A stretch of 64,000 bases of DNA, taken from Providencia huaxiensis. Its GTDB lineage: Bacteria > Pseudomonadota > Gammaproteobacteria > Enterobacterales > Enterobacteriaceae. Position 1 is the first letter of the stretch; each line of letters opens with the position of its first letter. Below are positions 48,657-58,204 of this stretch, piece by piece. The stretch covers positions 186,001-250,000 of the forward strand of contig NZ_CP031123.2 in NCBI RefSeq assembly GCF_002843235.3. Reading direction: 5' to 3'. Both the position numbers and the translations under genes were made by a program. Under the pieces are notes generated by a model that had not been told where the DNA came from, searched no databases, and worked only from the letters and a program-made list of their open reading frames with translations.

Positions 48657-49622
48657 ATGAAAAAATTAACGACACCCCCACATGTTGGCCATAAAACATT
48701 TTTATATTCAGAATTAGTGACTGAATTGACCAACATTGAAGCGGATATTGCCATACTAGGGATGCCATTTAGTTCAGCTTATAGTGCTCATGCATTTACC
48801 AACGATCAATCTCGTGCTCCACAATATTTACGTGATATGAGTGACCGAATTGTTAGGCATCCAGATCATTATGATTTTGATATTGATGGGCCACTACTAC
48901 AAGGCCGGAAAGATATTAAATTTGTTGACTGTGGTGATGTTATTCCTGATTTATCAAAGCCTTTGGGGGAGCATCATCAGCGTGCAGCCGAGGCAATTCG
49001 ACAGTTATTAAGAGCTAAAGCACTTCCTATTGTTTTAGGGGGCGACCATGGGATCACAACGCCTATTTTGCAGGGATTTGATGAAGTAGGGCCGATTACA
49101 CTTGTGCATATTGATGCACATTTAGATTGGCGTGAAGAGGTTAATGGGGTGGATACCGGCCTTTCAAGCCCGATCCGTCGCGCTTCTGAAATGAAGCATA
49201 TAGGTGAAATTTTCCAAATTGGTTTACGTGCACAAGGTAGCGGACGCCCAGGGGATTACCAAGCGGCTAAAGACCATGGTGCGCATGTTATTCCGGCCTA
49301 TGAACTACACGAGGTTGGCATGCAAGCCATTTTAGACCGCATTCCAGATAATTCGAACTACTATATTAGTATTGATGCGGATGGTATTGACCCGAGTATC
49401 ATGCCTGGAGTTGATGGCCCGGCCCCTGGTGGGGTGACTTATTTGCAAGCTCGTAGCCTAATTCACGGTTTAGTGAAAAAAGGTCGCGTTGTTGGTATGG
49501 ATATCGTTGAAATTACACCCGCAAAAGATATTCCCTCTAAGCTAACTGGGGTGACTGCAGGGCGTTTTGTTGTGAATTTAATTGGAGCATCCATTCGCGC
49601 AGGATATTTTGATAAGAAATAA
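48657..49622 (+). CDS. Ureohydrolase (agmatinase/guanidinobutyrase/formimidoylglutamase family)
   Basis: 321-residue binuclear manganese hydrolase that would release urea or formamide from a guanidino or formimino substrate. All metal ligands are visible: His131 in LGGDHGITTP, Asp153, His155 and Asp157 in HIDAHLDWR, and Asp240 and Asp242 in SIDADGIDPSIMPG. The start MKKLTTPPHVGHKTFL follows AAGGAA. It is co-directional with the ESS symporter, 50 bp apart, so likely one operon. It could be an agmatinase-like enzyme, but the glutamate-type transporter suggests an acidic substrate such as 4-guanidinobutyrate or N-formimidoylglutamate. That is inference. Confidence 0.83.
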   Translation: MKKLTTPPHVGHKTFLYSELVTELTNIEADIAILGMPFSSAYSAHAFTNDQSRAPQYLRDMSDRIVRHPDHYDFDIDGPLLQGRKDIKFVDCGDVIPDLSKPLGEHHQRAAEAIRQLLRAKALPIVLGGDHGITTPILQGFDEVGPITLVHIDAHLDWREEVNGVDTGLSSPIRRASEMKHIGEIFQIGLRAQGSGRPGDYQAAKDHGAHVIPAYELHEVGMQAILDRIPDNSNYYISIDADGIDPSIMPGVDGPAPGGVTYLQARSLIHGLVKKGRVVGMDIVEITPAKDIPSKLTGVTAGRFVVNLIGASIRAGYFDKK

Positions 49623-49643
49623 CGCAGCCAATTAATGTTGTGC

Positions 49644-49682
49644 TAACAATAAAGTGGGTGATTCATTTCCACTTTATTGTTA
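49644..49682. terminator. Bidirectional terminator
   Basis: TAACAATAAAGTGG (49644-49657) and CCACTTTATTGTTA (49669-49682) are a perfect 14-bp inverted repeat. It lies between the convergent ureohydrolase and DUF4440 genes and includes the stop codon of the latter. Confidence 0.8.
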
Positions 49683-50029
49683 ATTTGCGGGTGTCCCTTG
49701 ATGAAACCTTAATTGCCATTGGTTTGCTGAATTTTTTAGCCAAATAGATGAGCGGTTAGTTAGCTTGGTTTTATCCCCATCTTGCTGTTCAAAACTGATA
49801 TAAGTCATCAACACCGTATTATCACTCAATTGCGAACAGTGGAAATTTTCGGCGTAAATCGTTTTAGCTGTTTCATTAGCCAATGACGCTAGGGTATCGA
49901 GTTTATCGGTTGAAAAGCCAGAACGACCAAATCAAAAAAATCCTCATGTAATATCTCGCGAAGAAAATCGCTATTCTGTCGGTTAGTACTGTTATGTAAT
50001 TTTTTTTCTAATTCAATCAGTTTATTCAT
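49680..50029 (-). pseudogene. DUF4440 (NTF2-like) gene broken by a one-base frameshift
   Basis: From the ATG at 50027-50029 the leftward strand reads MNKLIELEKKLHNSTNRQNSDFLREILHEDFF, then runs into a stop soon after. One base shift near 49930 restores EFGRSGFSTDKLDTLASLANETAKTI and continues to the stop at 49680, giving about 117 residues. The joined protein has the DUF4440 pattern (hexxFxEfGrsG ... SxWxxxxxxWxLxFHQGTP). The break is beside a run of seven T. The ATG overlaps the LysR stop (TGATG), so the genes were translationally coupled. A sequencing error is possible. Confidence 0.7.
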
Positions 50030-50886
50030 CACTCGCGTGCCCCCAATTGTTGTGCCAGTTTCTCAGCGAGTTGAGTCACCGTATCCGAAGTATTTGCTTG
50101 GAAATGCATCGCAATTTCCATTTCTTGAGCAGCAGGGAAACCTTCTTCTTCTGTTAAAATTCGATGTTGAGGAAGTTTTGCTCGTAAAGGTAATAAACTA
50201 ATACCTAACCCGTCTGCGATAGCACTTTGAATACCTGCAAGGCTAGAACAAGTATAAGTTATGTGCCAAGGGCGTTGCTCATTGTCTAATAACTTAAACA
50301 TGTCATTACGATAAAGGCCGTTTTCAGGAAAAACCACCAAAGGTACTGAATCATTATTGAAACGTTTATATTGGTTGCTCGTTAGCCAACACAAAGGCTC
50401 TGGCCAATGGTAATCACTTTTAAATTCACCTTTCTTCTGTTTCACAATAATTAAATCTAATTCACCATGTTGGTAGCGCTGATGGAGCTGGCGGCTTAGG
50501 CCACTCGTAACTTCTAGTCGCACATTGGGGTTAGCTTGCATAAATGCGGCCAGTGTCGGGGTGACTTGGCCAGAAGCGAGGTCTTCAGGAAAGCCGAGCC
50601 GAATAGTTTGAATGACGGCATTGCCAGTGATTTTCATAAAGAAGGTATCATTTAGCGCCAAAATATTTTTTGCATAGCTTAACAAAACTTCTCCAGTTTC
50701 GGTTAAGGTGAGTATGCGGTGCCCTCGGATAAATAAAGGCTGGCCGACTAAAGTTTCTAGTCGTTGGATCTGCTGACTCAATGTTGATTGCGTTGAATTT
50801 AAATGTTGTGAAGCTACGGTGAAATTCCCCGTCTCAGCGACAGTGACAAAGGTTTTCAACAAAACTAGATTGAGCAACGAATTCAT
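50029..50886 (-). CDS. LysR-family regulator
   Basis: 285 residues from the ATG at 50884-50886; another in-frame ATG six codons earlier is equally possible, since both have weak ribosome binding sites. The HTH reads LLKTFVTVAETGNFTVASQHLNSTQSTLSQQIQRLETLVGQPLF, with a substrate-binding domain behind it (IRLGFPEDLASGQVTP and SLAGIQSAIADGLGISLLPL). It is divergent from the ankyrin-deaminase-MFS operon and coupled to the broken DUF4440 gene. It probably regulates the divergent operon; the ligand is unknown. Confidence 0.82.
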   Translation of the reverse strand: MNSLLNLVLLKTFVTVAETGNFTVASQHLNSTQSTLSQQIQRLETLVGQPLFIRGHRILTLTETGEVLLSYAKNILALNDTFFMKITGNAVIQTIRLGFPEDLASGQVTPTLAAFMQANPNVRLEVTSGLSRQLHQRYQHGELDLIIVKQKKGEFKSDYHWPEPLCWLTSNQYKRFNNDSVPLVVFPENGLYRNDMFKLLDNEQRPWHITYTCSSLAGIQSAIADGLGISLLPLRAKLPQHRILTEEEGFPAAQEMEIAMHFQANTSDTVTQLAEKLAQQLGARE

Positions 50887-50970
50887 TTTATAAATACCTA
50901 TCATTTGGTTATTTAATTTTTAAATAGCATACTTTTTCAGTAGATTAAAGAGTCATAGGGGAGATTAATC

Positions 50971-51657
50971 ATGAAAACATTCTTTTTACGTGCAAAATGG
51001 TTGGTTCACTTAGCTAGCATTCTTATGATTTCATTGATATTTATGGGGAAAGGCATGGCAAATTCACAAGCTAACTCTTTGGTATCATTGGCTGAACAAG
51101 GTAACTTACAAAGTGTTAAGTCCTTAGTTGAGCAGGGCGTAGACATTGAACAGCGAGATTCACGCCAACGTACTGCGTTGATGGGGGCAACCCATGAAAA
51201 CCATCTTGAGGTTGCCCGTTTTTTGATTGAGCAAGGCGCGGACGTGAATGCACGGGATAATATGCAAGATTCCCCTTATTTGTACGCAGGGGCGCGTGGT
51301 TTGCAAGAGATACTTGTATTGACTCTGCAACATGGTGCTGATTTGAAAAGTACCAATCGCTACGGGGGAACTGCGTTGATCCCCGCAGCAGAGCGCGGCC
51401 ATGTTGCCACGGTCAAAACCTTGATTGATGCGGGTGTTGATGTCAATCACGTTAATCGGTTGGGTTGGACTGCACTGATTGAAGCGATTATTTTGGGTGA
51501 TGGTAGCGATAAGTACGCACAAATTGTCACTGAATTAATTAAAGGTGGCGCAGATGTCAATTTAGCGGATGGTTCGGGGATATCACCGTTGACGCTGGCG
51601 AAAAGTAAAGGTTACCGTAATTTAATCGAAATTCTTGAGCGTTCAGGAGCGAAATAA
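50971..51657 (+). CDS. Exported ankyrin-repeat protein
   Basis: 228 residues with a signal peptide (LVHLASILMISLIFMGKGMA), so probably periplasmic. Five or so ankyrin repeats follow, for example RTALMGATHENHLEVARFLIEQGADVNARD, GGTALIPAAERGHVATVKTLIDAGVDVNH and WTALIEAIILGDG. Ankyrin repeats bind other proteins; the partner here is not known. GGGGAG precedes the ATG. It is the first gene of an operon: the stop overlaps the deaminase start (TAATG). It is divergent from the LysR gene. Confidence 0.85.
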   Translation: MKTFFLRAKWLVHLASILMISLIFMGKGMANSQANSLVSLAEQGNLQSVKSLVEQGVDIEQRDSRQRTALMGATHENHLEVARFLIEQGADVNARDNMQDSPYLYAGARGLQEILVLTLQHGADLKSTNRYGGTALIPAAERGHVATVKTLIDAGVDVNHVNRLGWTALIEAIILGDGSDKYAQIVTELIKGGADVNLADGSGISPLTLAKSKGYRNLIEILERSGAK

Positions 51658-52124
51658 TGTCGGATACGCAATTTTTACAACAAGCTATCAACTTAGCAAT
51701 GGAGAACGTGCAAGCTGGCGGACGGCCTTTTGGTGCAATAGTTGTCCGTGATGGGCAAGTGGTTGCAAGTGGCGTTAACCAGATGCTTGAGCTCAATGAC
51801 CCAACGGCCCATGCGGAGCTGATGGCATTGCGTCAAGCAGGGCAAAAATTAAGCCGTGTGAAATTGGATGACTGTGTGGTTTATGCAAGTGGGCAGCCTT
51901 GCCCGATGTGCTTGGCCGCGATGCGAATGGCGGGGATCTCTCGGGTCGTCTACGCCTATTCAAATGATGATGCCGCACCTTTTGGGCTCTCTACGGACGC
52001 CATAGCAAAAGCGCTGAGGGTCGTTCCTGAGCAGCAATCAGGTTTACGGTTTGAGCAATTAAAACCTAATGATGAAACGCGTAGCACCCTGTACCAACAG
52101 TGGTGGGAACGGCAATCTCAATGA
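51657..52124 (+). CDS. Nucleoside/guanine deaminase-like zinc enzyme
   Basis: 155-residue member of the cytidine/deoxycytidylate deaminase superfamily. The zinc site is HAE in DPTAHAELMALRQAG (catalytic Glu) and PCPMC in SGQPCPMCLAAMRMAG. The overall pattern, including GRPFGAIVVRDGQVVASGVN, resembles bacterial guanine deaminase (GuaD) more than TadA, but the substrate cannot be fixed by eye. The start overlaps the stop of the ankyrin gene, and its own stop overlaps the MFS start (ATGA), so the three genes are translationally coupled. Confidence 0.82.
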   Translation: MSDTQFLQQAINLAMENVQAGGRPFGAIVVRDGQVVASGVNQMLELNDPTAHAELMALRQAGQKLSRVKLDDCVVYASGQPCPMCLAAMRMAGISRVVYAYSNDDAAPFGLSTDAIAKALRVVPEQQSGLRFEQLKPNDETRSTLYQQWWERQSQ

Positions 52125-53302
52125 GTAAAACAGCACCATCTTCGTTGTCATTGATATTGACCATTGTCTTAGTCGGGCTGAACTTACGACCCTTTATGAC
52201 GGGGCCTGGGCCTGTCATCGACAATATTATTCAAACGACAGGGATGAGTTATCAAAGTATTTCGCTTTTAACGCTGTTACCCATGTTATTGATGGGGGTT
52301 GGGGCATTGGTTGTACCTATGTTAAACCAACGTATAGGCGAACGTACGGGTATCAGTACGGCAATGTTGTTACTGCTAGTCGGTTCACTCGCTCGTTACT
52401 TTGTTGCGGATGGTGCGGCTTTATTATTAACCGCTTTTTTATGTGGAGTGGGTGCGGCTTATATTCAGTCGGTCTTTCCTGGGCTTATTAAAGCGAATTT
52501 CCCCCAAAAAATGGCAATGATGACCGGGCTATATTCAGCTACATTGATGGCGGGAGGCGCTATCGGCGCACAGCTTACGCCTTTGGTTGAGGAAATGACA
52601 GGTCATTGGCAGAGTGCCTTAGCGTGGCTAGCTTTCCCTGCTTTGTTGGCGCTGTTGGCTATTTGGGCGAATGTACACACGGAGCGGGGCTCAAAAGCAG
52701 ATCGGGTCTCAGTATTGGTGTTCTTACGCAAGCCGAGAGCATGGTTGTTGATGGCAGGCTTTGGGCTGATTAATGCAGGATATGGCACCGTGGTGACTTG
52801 GCTGGCACCTTTTTTCCAAGAGCAGGGAATGAGTGCTGCACAAAGTGGCTCATTTGTTGCCATATTAACGGTTTTTCAGGCGTTATCTGCGCTTATGATA
52901 CCCGTATTTGCATCGCATAATATTGACCGTCGCTTTTGGTTGATTGTCACGCTCAGTTGCCAAGCTCTTGGTTTTTCTGGGTTGATGCTGTTTGCCAGCG
53001 ATGCGCCACTTTTATGGGTTGCGTTATTAGGCATGGGGCTAGGTGGCTGCTTTGCATTAAGTATTATTACCGCTTTAGACCACCTACCTCACCCGGTTAG
53101 TGCAGGGGCATTGACCTCATTGATGCAGGCTGGGGGATTCATCATTGCAGCTTTTGGGCCACTATGTGCTGCGTGGATACAGCAATTGAGCCAGAGTTTT
53201 ACATGGGTATGGGCAATGCATGTGGTCTTTGTATTAGTAACATTGATTCTTTATTTGCGTTTGAACCCTAAAAGCTACAGTCAAATCTTCAATTTAAACT
53301 GA
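52121..53302 (+). CDS. CynX/NimT-family MFS transporter
   Basis: 393-residue major facilitator with about 12 helices. The N terminus LILTIVLVGLNLRPFMTGPGPVIDNI is typical of the CynX/NimT branch (cyanate and 2-nitroimidazole transport in E. coli). The ATG at 52121 overlaps the deaminase stop by four bases and is chosen over the GTG at 52100. Its coupling to a deaminase suggests transport of a purine-like or nitrogenous compound, but this is inference. The next gene is 98 bp away and preceded by a Fur box. Confidence 0.82.
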   Translation: MSKTAPSSLSLILTIVLVGLNLRPFMTGPGPVIDNIIQTTGMSYQSISLLTLLPMLLMGVGALVVPMLNQRIGERTGISTAMLLLLVGSLARYFVADGAALLLTAFLCGVGAAYIQSVFPGLIKANFPQKMAMMTGLYSATLMAGGAIGAQLTPLVEEMTGHWQSALAWLAFPALLALLAIWANVHTERGSKADRVSVLVFLRKPRAWLLMAGFGLINAGYGTVVTWLAPFFQEQGMSAAQSGSFVAILTVFQALSALMIPVFASHNIDRRFWLIVTLSCQALGFSGLMLFASDAPLLWVALLGMGLGGCFALSIITALDHLPHPVSAGALTSLMQAGGFIIAAFGPLCAAWIQQLSQSFTWVWAMHVVFVLVTLILYLRLNPKSYSQIFNLN

Positions 53303-53326
53303 TTAATCTCCTCTTTATTTATTGCG

Positions 53327-53345
53327 AATGATAATTATTGTTATC
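53327..53345 (+). promoter_or_regulatory. Fur box upstream of the PchR-like regulator
   Basis: AATGATAATTATTGTTATC resembles the 19-bp Fur consensus, with GATAAT-T-ATTGTT at its centre. It lies about 55 bp before the regulator start and implies iron repression. Confidence 0.7.
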
Positions 53346-53400
53346 TTGGCGTTTTTTTGTCACTATCACTGTTTATTTATTCGTCTAGGTAAGAGCCTTT

Positions 53401-54270
53401 ATGCAGCAGCGCATCGAAGATAAATTCACTCAAGCGCATTCAGCCCGAGAAGAACACTCTGTTGGTGAGTTTATTCGGATCCGTCGCGGTGAGTTTCTGA
53501 TTAACCGTGATTTAGGTATTGAAGAAGAGCAAGCCGCTGGGCTAAAAATTGTGGCTATCCATCAAGGCGCAATGGGCTGCCGTAGTAGTGCGGGACAAAA
53601 TGTTGAAGTGAATTCGCCTTCTTTGATTTTATCGGGTAGCCAGAAAAATTATCTATTGAATAATCAATTTTATGGCCAACAGACCATGAAATATACCATG
53701 ATAGATATTTCCCCTGAATGGTTGGATGCGCAGCAATTAAGTTTGCCAGATACGTGTTATCACCCAAATTCCCCAAAACTATTACAGTTGGTTATTCCTC
53801 CCAATATATTAGCAATTACGCATCAACTATTTGCTTGCCCAACCCATTCATCATTACGCCAGCTATATTTAAGCGCTAAAGTGTCTGAAATTACGGCATT
53901 ATGCTTACATCATTCGTTATCTAGTGCGAATTCGGCGGTTATGGGCACATTACGGCAGCGAGATATTGATAGTCTGCATATGGCAAAAACGATATTGATT
54001 CAGGAAATAGAATCTCCGCCCAGTTTAGATGAACTGGCTAAGCGGTTAGGGATCAATACCCGTAAACTTACACAAGGTTTCCGTCAATTATTCGGTAACA
54101 GTATTTATGGCTGGTTGCAGGAGTACCGTTTAGAAACGGCTTTTCAACTGCTGAGTATGAATGATGCAAATATCTCAACCGTAGCTTACCAAGTCGGTTA
54201 TACCCCCGCTCATTTCTCCGTTGCATTTCGCAAGCGCTTTGGTATCTCCCCGAATCAACTCAAAAAATAA
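53401..54270 (+). CDS. PchR-like AraC-family regulator
   Basis: 289 residues. The N-terminal part should sense ferri-siderophore. The C-terminal AraC domain has two HTH motifs: PPSLDELAKRLGINTRKLTQGFRQLFGNSIYGWLQEYRLE and ISTVAYQVGYTPAHFSVAFRKRFGISPNQ. The GFRxLFGxSxxxxLxxxRLE form is that of PchR/YbtA-type siderophore regulators. It is preceded by a Fur box and followed by an FptA-like receptor operon with its own Fur box. PchR in Pseudomonas activates fptABCX when pyochelin is bound. Confidence 0.82.
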   Translation: MQQRIEDKFTQAHSAREEHSVGEFIRIRRGEFLINRDLGIEEEQAAGLKIVAIHQGAMGCRSSAGQNVEVNSPSLILSGSQKNYLLNNQFYGQQTMKYTMIDISPEWLDAQQLSLPDTCYHPNSPKLLQLVIPPNILAITHQLFACPTHSSLRQLYLSAKVSEITALCLHHSLSSANSAVMGTLRQRDIDSLHMAKTILIQEIESPPSLDELAKRLGINTRKLTQGFRQLFGNSIYGWLQEYRLETAFQLLSMNDANISTVAYQVGYTPAHFSVAFRKRFGISPNQLKK

Positions 54271-54339
54271 CAATCGACGTGCCGGATAACGATAGACAAA
54301 TTCCGGCAGTCGAAAGTAACCCATCACATTAATTGCTAA

Positions 54340-54358
54340 ATTGATAACAATTATCATT
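54340..54358 (+). promoter_or_regulatory. Fur box upstream of the FptA-like receptor
   Basis: TTGATAACAATTATCATTT is a good Fur-type inverted repeat 20 bp before the receptor start. Confidence 0.75.
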
Positions 54359-54378
54359 TAACTTTTTTAGGGTGGAAA

Positions 54379-56517
54379 ATGCTGTCCGTTTATAACATTA
54401 AGTCACGCGGAATATTCCGCTTAACACCTTGTGCCCTTTTGTGTGCAACAGTGAGTTGGTCTGTACAAGCAAACCCAGAGTTAGTACAACCGAAACAGGA
54501 TGTTATACAAGTGACAGCATCCTCAGAGGTTGATGATGACTATGTTGCACCCGGTGTAACAACGCTTGGGAAAATTGCCCTTAAGCCGCGAGAAGTGGCG
54601 CAATCTGTTAGCGTGATTGATAGAGAGCAAATTGAAAAACAAAACCTACAAACCCTTGATGATGTAATGCAACGTGCAACAGGGGTAACCAGTGTGCCTT
54701 ATGTGAAGTTAACAACCGCTTATTATGTCCGTGGTTTCCAGATTGACTCATTTGAAATTGATGGCGTGCCCGCGTTATTAGGGAATATGGCGAGCTCACC
54801 TCAAGATATGGCGGTATACGAGCGGGTCGAAATTCTGCGGGGCTCGAACGGCCTATTGCATGGTATGGGAAACCCAGCGGCAACTGTCAATATGGTGCGA
54901 AAGCATGCACCAAAAGAAAACATGGCCAAGTTGAGTTTAAGTGCGGGAAGTTGGGATCGTTATCGCGGCGAAGTGGATGTTGGCGGGCTACTGAATGGAT
55001 CTGGTTCTGTTCGAGGGCGATTTGTGATGGCGTGGGAAGACAAAGACTATTTTTATGATGTTTCTGACCAACAAACCCGTTTGATGTACGGCACGGTCGA
55101 TATTGATGTCACTACAGATACATTATTACGTCTGGGGGCTCAGTTCCAAACTATTGATTCAGTGACTAATATGGCTGGTGTGCCTTTCGGCAAAGATGGC
55201 AGTGATTTACATCTACCGCGTAAAACCTATTTAGATGTGGATTGGGATCGCTTCAAGTGGGATACATCCCGCTCATTTGCGGGTATTGAACATAAAATCA
55301 ACGATGATTGGCAATATAAGCTTAACGCAGAATATCAACATGTGAATGCTCGATTACTGTATGCAGGCGCATGGGGAAATATCGACCCAGTCACGGGTGA
55401 TGGCGCGATGCTGATGGGGGGCGCCTATAAATTCCGTAATGAACAAACCAGTATAGATACCAGTTTAAACGGCAAAGTGGACGCGTGGGGGTTAACCCAC
55501 GATGTGGTTGTTGGTGCAAGTTACTCACATGCCAGTGAAAAGCAATATAGCGCAGACTTAGACCCCGCCTTAAATGTGCCTGTGAATGTGTATCGTTGGA
55601 ACCCTCACAGCGTGCCAAAACCGAGTGTTGGCGCTTATAGTTCAGCTGGGCCAACTAAAACAACCCAAAAAGGCTTATATGGGATGGGGCGCATCAAAGT
55701 GATCGAACCTGTCACGGTTATTGCGGGTGTACGCGATAGCTGGTGGGATGTCAAAACGCCAACAGCAAACTTCACGGAAAATGGCCGTCTTACCCCCTAT
55801 GGTGGCGTAATTTGGGATTTTACCCCCCAATGGTCATGGTATAGCAGCTATTCAACGGTCTATCAGCCGCAAACAGGAAAAACGTGGAGCGGGAAAATGC
55901 TCAAGCCTGTTGAAGGGCAAACTCTTGAAACGGGTGTCAAAGGTGCGCTATTTAATGGCGGATTAAACTTATCCGGTGCTATTTACCAAATCGATATCAA
56001 AAATAATCCACAAATTGACCCTGCGCACCCAACGGGGGGCTTTAATAACTATTTCATTAGTGGTGGTAAAGTCCGTAGCCAAGGCTTTGAACTTGAAGGC
56101 ATTGGTTATCTGACCCCATTTTGGGATGTCTCTGTGGGTTATACCTATACGGATACGAAATACCGTGATGACAGCCAGCGCGAAGGTGAGTCTTACAACA
56201 CCTTAACTCCGCGACATATGTTGCGCGTCTGGTCTAACTATGACTTACCTTGGGATGAGCGAAAATGGAGTTTGGGCGGTGGCATGCAAGCCCAGAGTGC
56301 ATACAGTACAAGTAACGGCAATGTGACTTTACGCCAAGGCGGTTATGCCATTTTCAATGCTCGTTTAGGTTATCAAATCGATGAAACATGGACGGCAGCG
56401 GTTAACGTGAATAACTTATTTGACCGTCGTTATTACTCAGGGTTGTTCTCTCCTCAATGGAATAACCGCTATGGTGACCCACGTAATGTGATGTTTACAT
56501 TGAAGGCTGATTTCTAA
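54379..56517 (+). CDS. fptA: TonB-dependent ferric pyochelin-type receptor (FptA-like)
   Basis: 712 residues with a signal peptide and a TonB box like DVIQVTAS (near residue 40). The plug domain has [82 protein letters not shown] 22-strand barrel follows, ending in [17 protein letters not shown] with a terminal Phe. From memory these segments are nearly the same as in P. aeruginosa FptA, the pyochelin receptor. It starts a four-gene operon with tightly coupled ends. No pyochelin synthesis genes are in the window, so it may take up a foreign siderophore. Confidence 0.85.
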   Translation: MLSVYNIKSRGIFRLTPCALLCATVSWSVQANPELVQPKQDVIQVTASSEVDDDYVAPGVTTLGKIALKPREVAQSVSVIDREQIEKQNLQTLDDVMQRATGVTSVPYVKLTTAYYVRGFQIDSFEIDGVPALLGNMASSPQDMAVYERVEILRGSNGLLHGMGNPAATVNMVRKHAPKENMAKLSLSAGSWDRYRGEVDVGGLLNGSGSVRGRFVMAWEDKDYFYDVSDQQTRLMYGTVDIDVTTDTLLRLGAQFQTIDSVTNMAGVPFGKDGSDLHLPRKTYLDVDWDRFKWDTSRSFAGIEHKINDDWQYKLNAEYQHVNARLLYAGAWGNIDPVTGDGAMLMGGAYKFRNEQTSIDTSLNGKVDAWGLTHDVVVGASYSHASEKQYSADLDPALNVPVNVYRWNPHSVPKPSVGAYSSAGPTKTTQKGLYGMGRIKVIEPVTVIAGVRDSWWDVKTPTANFTENGRLTPYGGVIWDFTPQWSWYSSYSTVYQPQTGKTWSGKMLKPVEGQTLETGVKGALFNGGLNLSGAIYQIDIKNNPQIDPAHPTGGFNNYFISGGKVRSQGFELEGIGYLTPFWDVSVGYTYTDTKYRDDSQREGESYNTLTPRHMLRVWSNYDLPWDERKWSLGGGMQAQSAYSTSNGNVTLRQGGYAIFNARLGYQIDETWTAAVNVNNLFDRRYYSGLFSPQWNNRYGDPRNVMFTLKADF

Positions 56518-56768
56518 TGAAATTAGTGAGTTGCCTAGCAGTTATTGGCACCTTGTTCAGTGGGATCGTGCTATCGATGTTGATAGCACGTTTTTATCCA
56601 TCAACAGATCCGCTCGAACGCTTATATGGTGCGATATTTCTAAGTGTTATCACCTCAATGGGGTTATTGGTTTATAACCTCAGTGCATCAAATTGGCGGC
56701 AAATATTAGTACGCAGCTATAGTTGGTGGCCATTGCCGCTATTTTTAATGATAGGTGGGTGGATATGA
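56517..56768 (+). CDS. Small membrane protein of the siderophore operon (FptB-like position)
   Basis: 83 residues with two to three membrane segments (SCLAVIGTLFSGIVLSMLIARF, LYGAIFLSVITSMGLLVYNL, WPLPLFLMIGGW). It overlaps both neighbours, TAATG at its start and ATGA at its end, showing strict coupling to the receptor and the PepSY protein. In Pseudomonas, fptB holds this place; sequence similarity cannot be judged by eye. It resembles DUF3649-type proteins found in iron-uptake operons. Function unknown. Confidence 0.7.
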   Translation: MKLVSCLAVIGTLFSGIVLSMLIARFYPSTDPLERLYGAIFLSVITSMGLLVYNLSASNWRQILVRSYSWWPLPLFLMIGGWI

Positions 56769-58204
56769 AGCATAAACAGCCTCTTTCCCTCACTCGTCGT
56801 TTAAACCAATTACATCGCAGTGCGGGGGCGCTATTTGGTGTTTTTCTGTTTGTGATCTTTTTCACCGGGTGCTGGAGCTTAGGCAGTGATGCATTGAGGT
56901 TGTGGGGTAACAATGTGCCACTTTCAGGTAAGTTATTACCACTCGAACAGCTCCTTGCGTTGCAACCAAGTGCAACCATGATCCAATTGCCAGAACAGCA
57001 CAACCCAGTGATCACTTTTTGCCAAAGTATGGGGAAATGTGAACTCAGCTATAGCGCGATTAGCGGTAAATTGGTTGTATTAGATAGCCCGACAATGTGG
57101 CTAGTGACATTACATAAAAACTTATTTATGGGTTTTCCTGGACGTATTTTTATCAGTTTATTTGGTTTTGCATTAGTTGTCTTATTAATCACAGGGCTAG
57201 TGATACAACGTCGCAGAATAGCCACAATGTTGCACTTGCCACGCACCACACACTTAAAAGGATTGCTTCACGATTTACATAGCTGGCTTGGCTTATGGTG
57301 TTATCCGTGGCTGGTTTTATTTGCGTTTACCGGCGCATTATCGGGGTTAGGTGCGCTCGGAACCGTCTCCCTTGGGGAAAGGGCGGCACCGGATAATCCA
57401 CACATTATCATGAAAACCTTGATGGGGGAGTTTGAGCCACTAAAAACACCCGTTTCTGTGGCTGAAAGCTCGATTACTGCGGCAGTCAGCGCATTACAGC
57501 AAACGGTCCCTAGCTTTATACCTCAAACCTTGTTCAAACAAGGTGATACGTGGGTGATTGGCGGTGTGCGTGATGGGCAGTTATCCACTTCTAATTTCGA
57601 ACAATATCAACTTGATAGTAAAAAACGCCAGTTAGTTGCAGTGCGAGATTCTGCACAGCAAGGCTTTTGGACACGTGCTTTTATTGCCATCCAACCCTTG
57701 CATTATGGGCAATATCAATGGCTGCCTAAAGTAAGTAATACATTGAGTTACCTGCATTTTATCGCAGGGTTGAGTGGGCTGATATTGGTTTCTGTTGGCC
57801 TCGCCATGTGGTGTTGGAAAAGAATGCATAGCCTAGCCGCAAGGTTTATCGTGGGCTGTTGCGGTGGGTTGCTGTTGTCCGCATGTGTGCTGCTAGCCGT
57901 AATGCCATGGTTCACTGCTTTGCTGCCAATACACTTTTTTATGGTTTGGGGGATAGCATGTATCGCGAGTTTACTCTGTAAAAATGCCCAGTTTAGCTTG
58001 ATGATATCCCTTTTTCTCTCTGCCATTTTGTTGCTACTCGCATTTATTGCCTCTTATTTGTTTGGCTCGTTGCCTTTTTCTCGTATCAATCTTGTTTTGC
58101 TATGTGGCGGAATAGGGCTGTTACTTATTTTATTCGGTTGTCGAAAATTGTCATGCACAGCAAAACGTGCACGGAGTGGGTATGAAAGATCTATTACAGA
58201 ATAA
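56765..58204 (+). CDS. PepSY-associated transmembrane protein (FptC-like)
   Basis: 479-residue inner membrane protein with a PepSY_TM architecture: LHRSAGALFGVFLFVIFFTGCWSLG near the N terminus, LHDLHSWLGLWCYPWLVLFAFTGALSGL, and further helices near the C terminus. His residues in such helices may bind heme, and relatives act as ferric-siderophore reductases; FptC is the Pseudomonas counterpart. The ATG at 56765 overlaps the previous stop (ATGA). Its last 23 bases overlap the next gene. It probably acts in iron release from the imported siderophore. Confidence 0.8.
   Translation: MKHKQPLSLTRRLNQLHRSAGALFGVFLFVIFFTGCWSLGSDALRLWGNNVPLSGKLLPLEQLLALQPSATMIQLPEQHNPVITFCQSMGKCELSYSAISGKLVVLDSPTMWLVTLHKNLFMGFPGRIFISLFGFALVVLLITGLVIQRRRIATMLHLPRTTHLKGLLHDLHSWLGLWCYPWLVLFAFTGALSGLGALGTVSLGERAAPDNPHIIMKTLMGEFEPLKTPVSVAESSITAAVSALQQTVPSFIPQTLFKQGDTWVIGGVRDGQLSTSNFEQYQLDSKKRQLVAVRDSAQQGFWTRAFIAIQPLHYGQYQWLPKVSNTLSYLHFIAGLSGLILVSVGLAMWCWKRMHSLAARFIVGCCGGLLLSACVLLAVMPWFTALLPIHFFMVWGIACIASLLCKNAQFSLMISLFLSAILLLLAFIASYLFGSLPFSRINLVLLCGGIGLLLILFGCRKLSCTAKRARSGYERSITE

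Noticed and set aside
49680..49883. Separate 67-residue protein gene
   Set aside because: It is the out-of-frame C-terminal half of the DUF4440 gene starting at 50029.
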